From the NCBI GenBank assembly GCA_018882625.1, contig VERO01000139.1, forward strand, positions 1-6,419: 6,419 nt of DNA, given 5' to 3'. This stretch comes from Phycisphaerales bacterium (GTDB lineage: Bacteria; Planctomycetota; Phycisphaerae; Phycisphaerales; SM1A02). Positions 1 to 5,546 of the stretch are shown here, in pieces. The position numbers and the translations under genes were made by a program. The notes under the pieces are model-generated. The model ran no database searches, had not been told where the DNA came from, and saw only the letters and a program-made list of their open reading frames with translations. Position 1 is the stretch's first letter. The number at the start of each line of letters is the position of its first letter.

Positions 1-2
1 CC

Positions 3-1268
3 CCACAGGAGCAGATCCAGCAGGCCATGGCGCGCGGGGCCGAGGAGATGCGGCGCGCGACCGACGCCGACTTCATCGGGCGCAGGTTCGAGGCCTGGAG
101 CCGGGCGCCGGCGGCCTATGCGCAGCTGGAGTCCGCGCTGCTTGACGGCGTGGCGCAGGCGATCGCGATTGGCGCGGCTGAGGCACCGGTGCCAGAGAGC
201 GCTCGTGCCATCGATGGTCTGCGCGAACGGCGCGCACTCGCTGTCGAGCAGTCGCTGCTGGCGGCGACCGGGCGTGCATCCGCCCTGGACATGGGCGGAT
301 ACGCGGCCAGCCTCGACCTAAAGGCACTTGCCGATGCGACACCGCTCTCGGCGGCAGACAGGGCAGCTGCGGCCGCGTCGCTCACGGGATACGACGCTGC
401 ACTGACCTCGCTCCTGGCGCAGCGCCGCGAGGCTGCGGTGGACATTGAGCGCACCAGCCAGCTCACAGCGAGCGTTGCGCTCCGGCAGTTCTCCAGCGTC
501 ATCGAGGGCGTGGACGCCCCGGTCGACCCGGACTCGGCGGAGGCTGCACTCGCGCGCATCCGGACCCAGATGGACGCAGCCACGGCGCGTGGGCAGTCGA
601 TTGGCTCGCGGCTTGAGGAGTGGCAGACCGCACAGTCCGACACGCTGCTTGAGGCGCTGACGCCCGCAGGGCGCGCCAGGGTGGCTGCCGCGCTGACGCG
701 GGCCAAGCATCCCACAGTGGCGCGCGATTCCACCAGCGCTGATCCGCAGATTGCCCGCGCGATGTCGATGGTCGAGTCCGATGACGCGCTGCTTCAGGCG
801 GTGATCGCGGTCGCCGGCGAGTACCAGCAGGCCTATGACGCGATCTTCGCGAAGCTGGTGGAGACCGACGCGGTACGGCAGTCCGCCGTGGCGGATCTCA
901 CGGCGGCCAGCGCAAAGTCGCCGCCGGACACGGCCGCGGCCGACTCTGCGCGCACCCGACGATCGGCTGCAGCGCGCGAGCTCACGCGCCTGCGCACCGA
1001 GCGCAGCGAGCTGAACGCGCGCACAGTGCGGTCGCTCCGCGCGGCACTCGGCGCAGAGCGAGGTCCAGAGATCGCGGACCTGCCGCCACGGCGCCCGATG
1101 CCCCGCCTGCGAGCTGATGCTCCGATGATGGCCCCAGCTCCCGGCGCCCCGGCTCCCAGCGCTTCGGCTCCCGGCGCCCCAGTTCCCGGCGCCCCAGCTC
1201 CCGGCGCGGCAGCTGTGGGTGCCCCCGCTGCCGGCGCCGCGCCCGCTGCCGCCGTCACGCCCGGATGA
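3..1268 (+). CDS. Ala-rich helical protein of unknown function, 5' end outside the window
   Basis: I do not recognise this gene. The frame is open to the left edge. The first ATG is at 27, but the eight codons before it (reading PQEQIQQA) continue the same helical character and no signal peptide follows that ATG, so the true start is probably upstream. An AGGAG lies 15 bases before the ATG, which is too far for a normal ribosome site. From that ATG 413 residues are visible. Residues 1-345 are strongly Ala/Arg/Glu-rich and predicted helical, with two loosely similar segments, LSAADRAAAAASL near 107 and LTPAGRARVAAAL near 211. These faintly recall the LTxxQ motifs of Spy/CpxP-like periplasmic proteins, but this is weak. 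Residues 352-413 form a low-complexity Pro/Ala/Gly tail (APGAP repeats), as often seen in secreted or wall-spanning proteins. The stop (TGA 1266-1268) lies inside the 3' end of the opposing queF. Coding is well supported by length and composition; function is not. Confidence 0.72.
   Translation, partial: PQEQIQQAMARGAEEMRRATDADFIGRRFEAWSRAPAAYAQLESALLDGVAQAIAIGAAEAPVPESARAIDGLRERRALAVEQSLLAATGRASALDMGGYAASLDLKALADATPLSAADRAAAAASLTGYDAALTSLLAQRREAAVDIERTSQLTASVALRQFSSVIEGVDAPVDPDSAEAALARIRTQMDAATARGQSIGSRLEEWQTAQSDTLLEALTPAGRARVAAALTRAKHPTVARDSTSADPQIARAMSMVESDDALLQAVIAVAGEYQQAYDAIFAKLVETDAVRQSAVADLTAASAKSPPDTAAADSARTRRSAAARELTRLRTERSELNARTVRSLRAALGAERGPEIADLPPRRPMPRLRADAPMMAPAPGAPAPSASAPGAPVPGAPAPGAAAVGAPAAGAAPAAAVTPG
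1136..1240 (+). repeat. 15-bp tandem repeat (7 degenerate units) coding for APGAP
   Basis: Seven consecutive 15-base units start at 1136, 1151, 1166, 1181, 1196, 1211 and 1226. The consensus is AGCTCCCGGCGCCCC. Units 1, 3 and 4 differ from one another by only one or two bases, while units 2, 6 and 7 are more degenerate. The unit is a multiple of three and lies in frame in the C-terminal tail of the plus-strand protein, giving repeated Ala-Pro-Gly-Ala-Pro. Copy number could therefore vary by slippage or recombination without breaking the frame. Confidence 0.85.
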
Positions 1269-1623
1269 ACGCCTCTGGCACGGACCCGTGCGTCGCCACG
1301 ATGCGCGAGCGGAATCCGCCGCGGCCCTTCCAGTCGGTGATCACCTGCATCCAGCGCGGCGACATCCGCTGCGCGAGCTGGTCGCGGATGGTGTTGGTGA
1401 CCGCCTCGTAGAAGATCCCCTCGTTGCGGAAGGACTGGAAGTAGAGCTTGAGGCTCTTGAGCTCCACGCACTGCGCGCCCGGCTCGTAGCGCACCGTGAT
1501 GGTGCCGAAGTCGGGATGGCCGGTCTTGGGGCACAGGCTGGTGAACTCCTCGTGCACGTGCTCGATGACGAAGGGCGTGGCCGAGGGCGACGGGAAGAAC
1601 TCGAGGATGGTGGGGTCAGGCAT
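1255..1623 (-). CDS. queF: NADPH-dependent 7-cyano-7-deazaguanine reductase (preQ1 synthase)
   Basis: This is a 122-residue unimodular QueF. The family reduces the nitrile of preQ0 to the amine of preQ1 with NADPH in the cytoplasm, a late free-base step of queuosine synthesis for tRNA. The visible motif FTSLCPKTGHPDF holds the nucleophilic Cys31 and the proton donor Asp38, with the same seven-residue spacing as Cys55/Asp62 of Bacillus subtilis QueF. The QueF signature ELKSLKLY is at 54-61, followed by FRNEGIFYE (65-73). Glu73 matches the substrate-binding Glu97. The preceding position is Tyr72, where B. subtilis has His96 as I recall it. The protein is shorter than the B. subtilis enzyme (about 165 residues), mostly at the N-terminus. 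The ATG lies 3 bases after the stop of the upstream TPR reading frame. No strong Shine-Dalgarno is seen, so translational coupling is likely. The last 14 bases overlap the convergent plus-strand gene. No other queuosine gene is in the window. Confidence 0.95.
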   Translation of the reverse strand: MPDPTILEFFPSPSATPFVIEHVHEEFTSLCPKTGHPDFGTITVRYEPGAQCVELKSLKLYFQSFRNEGIFYEAVTNTIRDQLAQRMSPRWMQVITDWKGRGGFRSRIVATHGSVPEAFIRA

Positions 1624-1626
1624 GTG

Positions 1627-3639
1627 TCACAGTCCGTAGGTGGCCATGAGCCGCAGGATGCGCGGCTGGTCGGGGTTGATCTCCATCGATGTGCGGAAGG
1701 CCTGGCGCGCCTCGTTCGCGGCGGCCACCTCGCGCCGCTCAGACAGCAGCCAGGTGTTGAGCGCGTTCACGCCAATGCCGTTCCAGCTCGGCCAGTGCCT
1801 GCGGTCCGCAGCCACCGCGGCGCGGTACGCCTCTGACGACGCCGCGTACTCGCCGGCGCGGAATCGCGCCCATCCGACGCGCTCCCAGCTGTCAGCGCTC
1901 GCATCGATGCGCACCAGCTCCTCACACGCCTGCATCGCCTCCGCGTAGCGGCCATCGGCCACAAGCGCGTTGATCAGGTTGATCCACACCTGCGGCGTCG
2001 GGGGCATGAGGTCGATGGCCTGCCTGTACTGGCCCACAGCCTCGGGCGCGCGGCCGGTGCGCTCGTACGCCACGCCCAGGTTGACCCGTGCCGCGCCGTT
2101 CGTCGGGTCAAGCGACACCGCACGCTCCGCGAAGCCTGTCGCGATGCGCGCCTCGCCGAGCGAGAGGTATGCCGTCGCCATGTTGAGGTTGGCATCGGCG
2201 CTGTCCGGATCCACAGACAGCGCGCGCTGGTACGCGCGGATCGCATCGACCGTGCGGCCCTGCATCTGCAGGGACTTGCCGCGCCCGTGGTGCGCACGGA
2301 AGCTGCGCGGGTCGAGATCCGCCGCACGCGCGTAGGCAGGCTCGGCATCCGCATAGCGTCCCTGCTTGTAGCGCACGTCGCCTACGCCGAGGTACGCATC
2401 GGGCAGCAGCGGATTCTGCTGCAGCACCTCGCGGAAGACGATGAGCGCCTCCTCGTATGAGCCCTGCTGCTGCAGGCTGTCGGCCTCCTCGAGCCGCATC
2501 CGCTCAGCCTCAGTCGGGGTGCGCCCACCGCCAGCGGTGGAGGTCGCAGCACTCCGCCCGTCGGTGCGCACAGGCCGCGTCCAGTCGCGGCATGCGGACG
2601 TGCCCAGCGTGCCCGCCACCGTCAGCGCAAGCAGAATCGCGCGCGCCGCACGACCCGCCGCCGCGCCGCGCGCCGCAGCCTTGCCAACCCGCGAGACTCT
2701 GGCGGCAGCGCCGCGGATCGCCTCGAGGGCTGCGACGTTGGCGAGGTCCCACGGCGTTCCCTTGCATGAGCCTTCCTTCGGGGTCTCCAGGATCATCGGC
2801 ACGGTGCGCCATGCGCGCCTCGAGAGAATAGCCCTGAAGCACGCGTCGCCGCACGTGCCGTGACCGATGTGCGCATGGCGATCGCGGCGCGAGCCTGCCG
2901 GAGCCTCCGAATCGTTGATGTGCGCGACGAGCAGCCGATCCTCGCCGACGACATCGCAGAACTCGTCAAGCGTGCGGCGCGCGGCCGCGGGCGTCGACAT
3001 GTCGTATCCCGCCGAGACGATGTGGCACGTGTCAATGCATGCCGCGAGCCGATCGGGCTCCTTGACCATGCCGATGATTGCCGCGATGTGCGCGAAGTCA
3101 TAGCCCAGCGCGGTGCCCGCGCCGGTCGTGGTCTCGAGGCACGTGCGCACGCGCAACCCGGGCGCCGCGTCATGCACGGCATCGAGGCTCGCGGCGATGC
3201 GCTCGAGGCCGGCGCGCTCGTCCGGCGTCGGGGGCTCGCGCAGCGCATTCGGGTCCGACGGCTTGCGCGCCGCGCCCATGTGCGCGCCCGGATGGATCAC
3301 GCAGCGCTCGATGCCAAGTGCCTCGCACCGCTCGAGCTCCGCCACGTGCAGCGCGATCGACTTCCTGCGCAGCGCCGCATCGGGCGACGCAAGGTTCACG
3401 AGATACGAGCCGTGGCTGACGACGCGCTCGCCGCACTCGCGCTGCCAGCCCGCCCGCTCGAGCGCGGCGCGCCAGAGCGCGATCTCGGCATCCGGCAGAG
3501 GCGGCACGCGCCACTGGCGCTGGTTCTTCGTGAACACCTGCACGCTCGCGAGGCCCAGGCGCGCCGCCTCGTCGATCGCGTGGTGCAGACCGCCCGCGAC
3601 GGAGAGATGGCTCCCGTAGCGCGGACGCGCGGCAGCCAT
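1627..3639 (-). CDS. nfo: Endonuclease IV joined in frame to a lipoprotein-like TPR protein (possible fusion)
   Basis: One open frame of 670 codons. Residues 1-310 are a complete endonuclease IV (a TIM-barrel AP endonuclease that cuts 5' of abasic sites in base excision repair). Motifs include FTKNQRQW (36-43), HPGAH (116-120), DTCH (203-206), RDRHAHIG (252-259) and ILETP (283-287). All nine zinc ligands are present: H76, H116, E169, D203, H206, H240, D253, H255 and E285. Their spacings from D203 to E285 equal those of E. coli Nfo (285 residues). Residues 314-350 then look like the N-terminus of a separate exported protein: a basic stretch (R314-R333), a hydrophobic core (AILLALTVAGTLG, 334-346) and Cys350 in a poor lipobox (TSAC). 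About eight TPR units follow (about 379-670), the last one interrupted. No stop separates the two parts, and no ATG, GTG or TTG lies in frame between the end of Nfo and the hydrophobic core. The start is the ATG 2 bases after the dehydrogenase stop; codons upstream of it are a shadow of that gene. If split, Nfo would be about 2698-3639 and the TPR protein 1627-2697. Domain identities are firm; the fusion is uncertain. Confidence 0.85.
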   Translation of the reverse strand: MAAARPRYGSHLSVAGGLHHAIDEAARLGLASVQVFTKNQRQWRVPPLPDAEIALWRAALERAGWQRECGERVVSHGSYLVNLASPDAALRRKSIALHVAELERCEALGIERCVIHPGAHMGAARKPSDPNALREPPTPDERAGLERIAASLDAVHDAAPGLRVRTCLETTTGAGTALGYDFAHIAAIIGMVKEPDRLAACIDTCHIVSAGYDMSTPAAARRTLDEFCDVVGEDRLLVAHINDSEAPAGSRRDRHAHIGHGTCGDACFRAILSRRAWRTVPMILETPKEGSCKGTPWDLANVAALEAIRGAAARVSRVGKAAARGAAAGRAARAILLALTVAGTLGTSACRDWTRPVRTDGRSAATSTAGGGRTPTEAERMRLEEADSLQQQGSYEEALIVFREVLQQNPLLPDAYLGVGDVRYKQGRYADAEPAYARAADLDPRSFRAHHGRGKSLQMQGRTVDAIRAYQRALSVDPDSADANLNMATAYLSLGEARIATGFAERAVSLDPTNGAARVNLGVAYERTGRAPEAVGQYRQAIDLMPPTPQVWINLINALVADGRYAEAMQACEELVRIDASADSWERVGWARFRAGEYAASSEAYRAAVAADRRHWPSWNGIGVNALNTWLLSERREVAAANEARQAFRTSMEINPDQPRILRLMATYGL
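2590..2700 (-). other. Junction: internal lipoprotein-type signal segment between Nfo and TPR parts
   Basis: On the minus strand the codons for residues 314-350 of the joined frame run from AGA (2700-2698) and GTC (2697-2695) through a basic region to hydrophobic residues and a cysteine codon (TGC, 2592-2590). Basic n-region, short h-region and Cys is the order of a lipoprotein signal peptide, which normally sits at a protein's N-terminus. AGA is an unexpected arginine codon in such GC-rich DNA and is one base from TGA; GTC is one base from the start codon GTG. Reverting both would give Nfo ending at residue 313 and a TPR lipoprotein starting MSRVGKAAARG immediately after. This reconstruction is an inference. 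Confidence 0.5.
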
Positions 3640-3641
3640 GA

Positions 3642-4682
3642 TCAGACCATCCGCGATCCGGCGGTGCGCGCCGCGGCGACGATGCGCTCCGCAGTGCGCA
3701 CGGCCGCGAATCCCGCGTGCGCATCGACGGCCGTGCGGCGGCCCGTGCGCACCGCGTCGAGGAAGTCCTCGAACTGCAGGCGCAGAGGCTCGCCCTCCCC
3801 GATCGCGAGCGGCTCGACCGTGACCAGCTCGAGGTAGTTCACGCTCGAGAGGTCCGCGCCCGCCTTGAGCTGCTCGCGCACCTGAGCCAGCTTCTCGGCA
3901 TTGGCTGTGCGGCGCACGACCGTGCCCTTGCGCTCGACGAAGTCGGCCGACACGTACGCATGCTCGGAGAACATGCGCATCTTGCGCTCGGTCTTGAGCG
4001 CGAGCCGGCTCGCCGTGACGTTGGCGGTGCAGCGCTGGCCGTCGGGACCCGCCGGGAAGATGAGCCGCGCATTGCAGATGTCCTCGGCCTCGCCGACGAC
4101 GCACACCGCATCGGCATGGATCTCCTCGGGCTCCGATCCCATCAGCTTGAGCAGCACGTCGAGATCATGGATCATCATGTCCAGGACGACGCCCACGTCC
4201 ACCGACCGGAACGTCATCGGCGAGATGCGGTCCATCTCGACGAAGCGCGGGCGAATGTCGCCCACCGCCATCACCGCACGCATGACGGGGTCGTAGCGCA
4301 CGACGTGCCCCACCTGAAGGCAGCGGCCCGAACGCGCCGCGGCATCGGCGATCGCGCGCGCCTCCGCCTCGTCCGGCGCGAGCGGCTTCTCGACGAGGCA
4401 ATGCACCCCTGCGGCAAGCAGGCGCTCCACGATCGCGCGGTGCGTGACGGTCGGCGTGGCGACAATCGCCACATCGACGCCCTGCGCGAGCATCGCCTCG
4501 ACCGTGCCATGCCCGGAGCCGCCGAACTGCTCGATGATCGCATCGCGCCGCTCGGCGTTCGCGTCGACGACCGCCACAAGCTCTGTGCCCTCGGTCCCTG
4601 CGCAGAGCCGGGCGTGGTGACGGCCCATGCGGCCGACTCCGACCACGCCGCAGCGCAGCGTGCCCGTCGCGGACGCGCTCAC
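3642..4682 (-). CDS. Gfo/Idh/MocA-family NAD(P)-dependent dehydrogenase, lpxA-neighbour (GnnA-like) type
   Basis: A 346-residue cytoplasmic oxidoreductase, the usual length for the family. The N-terminal Rossmann fold shows GVVGVGRMG (12-20) with Asp40 ending the second strand. The family motif EKP is at 98-100 (Lys99 a likely catalytic residue), and the C-terminal domain carries MIHDLDVLL (170-178) with His172 at the conserved active-site position. The combination of a GRMGRHHA start, an HVVRYDPVMRA segment (126-136), VDVGVVLDMMIHDLD, and NVTASR resembles the subfamily encoded beside lpxA in many diderms. That group includes GnnA, which oxidises the 3-hydroxyl of UDP-GlcNAc for amide-linked lipid A. 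The substrate here is therefore a guess and no lpx gene is present. I chose the GTG at 4682 because it overlaps the stop of the HATPase gene as GTGA and has GGAAGG 8 bases upstream; the longer upstream frame is out-of-frame shadow. The gene ends 2 bases before nfo, so the two are probably co-transcribed. Confidence 0.92.
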   Translation of the reverse strand: MSASATGTLRCGVVGVGRMGRHHARLCAGTEGTELVAVVDANAERRDAIIEQFGGSGHGTVEAMLAQGVDVAIVATPTVTHRAIVERLLAAGVHCLVEKPLAPDEAEARAIADAAARSGRCLQVGHVVRYDPVMRAVMAVGDIRPRFVEMDRISPMTFRSVDVGVVLDMMIHDLDVLLKLMGSEPEEIHADAVCVVGEAEDICNARLIFPAGPDGQRCTANVTASRLALKTERKMRMFSEHAYVSADFVERKGTVVRRTANAEKLAQVREQLKAGADLSSVNYLELVTVEPLAIGEGEPLRLQFEDFLDAVRTGRRTAVDAHAGFAAVRTAERIVAAARTAGSRMV

Positions 4683-5122
4683 GCCGAGGCCCTTCCGGCG
4701 CGCATGTAGCGCAGGCGGATCCGGTTGCCGGGCGGCAGGTACTCCACCTCGTGCATGTAGGCGCGCATCAGCATGATGCCGCGGCCCGAGGGGATCTCGA
4801 GGTTCTCGTCGAGCGTCGGGTCCGGCACAGCGCCTGGGTCGAATCCCTCGCCCTGGTCCTGCACGATGAACTCGGCCAGTTCCGCGGAGATGCGCCACTC
4901 AAGGGTCACCTCGCGCCCGGCCTCGCCGCGATTGCCATGCCGGAACGCGTTGACGAGCGCTTCCTCCATGGCGAGCCGGATCGCGAATCGCGCCGCATCG
5001 TCGTAGCCCGCACTGGCCAGCAGCGACGACAGGTCGTCCTGCACACGCTCGATGTCGGTGCGCTGGTCCCGCAGCACCTGCGTGCGCGCATGGGCCGGGG
5101 TGTTCTTGGGTGCGCCGTTCAT
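4679..5122 (-). CDS. RsbW/SpoIIAB-type anti-sigma serine kinase (HATPase_c_2)
   Basis: A 147-residue GHKL-fold ATPase. The N-box EEALVNAFRHGN (53-64) supplies the likely general base Glu54 and Mg-binding Asn58. The G1 box is DQGEGFDP (89-96) and the G2 box is SGRGIMLMR (112-120). In the RsbW/SpoIIAB family such a protein binds and inhibits a sigma factor (or another target) and is drawn off by an unphosphorylated STAS partner, which it can phosphorylate. The gene directly upstream encodes a STAS protein, as expected for such a pair. The ATG is 30 bases after the STAS stop with only a weak GAGTGAG before it. The 3' end overlaps the dehydrogenase start by four bases. No sigma factor gene is visible, so the target is unknown. 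The family assignment is firm; kinase activity rather than binding alone is inferred from the intact N and G boxes. Confidence 0.93.
   Translation of the reverse strand: MNGAPKNTPAHARTQVLRDQRTDIERVQDDLSSLLASAGYDDAARFAIRLAMEEALVNAFRHGNRGEAGREVTLEWRISAELAEFIVQDQGEGFDPGAVPDPTLDENLEIPSGRGIMLMRAYMHEVEYLPPGNRIRLRYMRAGRASA
4691..4696 (-). promoter_or_regulatory. Ribosome binding site deciding the GTG start of the dehydrogenase
   Basis: The minus strand reads GGAAGG followed by 8 bases and the GTG at 4682-4680. The site lies inside the last codons of the HATPase gene. With the four-base GTGA stop/start overlap it supports coupled translation and fixes the start of a gene whose frame is open much further upstream. 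Confidence 0.7.
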
Positions 5123-5152
5123 CTCACTCGCCGCAGCGGGAGCGTCCCACCC

Positions 5153-5515
5153 TCACGCGCTGAAGCGAGTCATGGCGTGCTCCGCCGTCTCGTCGATCGT
5201 GAAGAGCTTGTTGAGCTTGGTGATCACGAAGACCTCGAAGATCTGCGGCCGGATGTCCGACATCCGCAGCTGGCCCGACTTCTTCTTGACGCTGCTGTGC
5301 AGCGTGATCAGCGTGCCGAGCGCCGCCGACGACAGGTGCTCGACGTTGCGGAAGCACAGCAGCATCTTCAGCGCAGGCTTCGAGTCCACGAGCCGGAGCA
5401 GCTCCGACCCGATCTGGCGGATGTTCGCCTCGTCGAGGATGTCGCGGTCGATGAAGTCGACGCGCGTGATGCCGTCCTTCTCGGTGATCCGCAGCCTGGA
5501 GTTTTCGCTGGCCAT
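5153..5515 (-). CDS. STAS-domain anti-anti-sigma factor (SpoIIAA/RsbV-like)
   Basis: A single STAS domain of 120 residues. The strand-helix pattern is clear: TRVDFIDRDILDEANIRQIG (17-36), KMLLCFRNVEHLSS (50-63), AALGTLITLHSSVKKKSGQL (64-83), and a closing helix with IDETAEHAM (107-115). The phospho-acceptor loop reads EHLSSAALG, so Ser63 falls near the serine phosphorylated in SpoIIAA/RsbV, while the usual Asp before it is Ser62. In partner switching the unphosphorylated STAS protein releases the target held by the kinase, here presumably the HATPase encoded 30 bases downstream. I chose the ATG at 5515 because GAGGA lies six bases before it and because the longer in-frame extension would overlap the secretin gene and is poor in STAS-like sequence. 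It follows the secretin stop by 31 bases, so it probably shares its transcript. Confidence 0.92.
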   Translation of the reverse strand: MASENSRLRITEKDGITRVDFIDRDILDEANIRQIGSELLRLVDSKPALKMLLCFRNVEHLSSAALGTLITLHSSVKKKSGQLRMSDIRPQIFEVFVITKLNKLFTIDETAEHAMTRFSA

Positions 5516-5521
5516 GGGTCG

Positions 5522-5526
5522 TCCTC
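5522..5526 (-). promoter_or_regulatory. Ribosome binding site of the STAS gene
   Basis: The minus strand carries GAGGA, then six bases, then the ATG at 5515-5513. It is the clearest Shine-Dalgarno in the window and selects this start over an in-frame ATG at 5587 that would lie inside the secretin coding region. Confidence 0.7.
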
Positions 5527-5546
5527 GTGGTTCGCCGATCGGTGGA

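Noticed and set aside
2510..2854. Minus-strand ATG frame near the Nfo/TPR junction as a possible separate TPR start
   Set aside because: It is in a different frame from the TPR region and reads as Arg/Gly-rich shadow; joining it would need a frameshift.
2860..3837. Long plus-strand open frame (325 codons) antisense to nfo and the dehydrogenase
   Set aside because: It is Arg/Ala-rich with no recognisable motif and lies opposite the strongly conserved Nfo and dehydrogenase frames; in GC-rich DNA such antisense frames are expected.
3640..4104. N-terminal extension of the Nfo frame
   Set aside because: The residues before the ATG at 3639 are Arg/His/Gly-rich shadow of the dehydrogenase gene; Nfo homology starts directly at that ATG.
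3717..4709. Plus-strand open frame (330 codons) antisense to the dehydrogenase
   Set aside because: Composition is dominated by Arg, His, Ala and Asp, and it mirrors the codon pattern of the real minus-strand gene; no domain is visible.
4683..4898. N-terminal extension of the dehydrogenase frame
   Set aside because: It overlaps the HATPase gene out of frame and lacks family sequence; the GTG at 4682 with a good ribosome site is preferred.
5130..5141. Small inverted repeat GGGA/TCCC between the STAS and HATPase genes as a terminator
   Set aside because: The stem is only four base pairs with no following T-run, and the genes look co-transcribed.
5530..5546. Palindrome CCGATCGG between the secretin and STAS genes as an operator
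   Set aside because: Eight bases of perfect symmetry is common by chance in GC-rich DNA and there is no matching second site or promoter element nearby.
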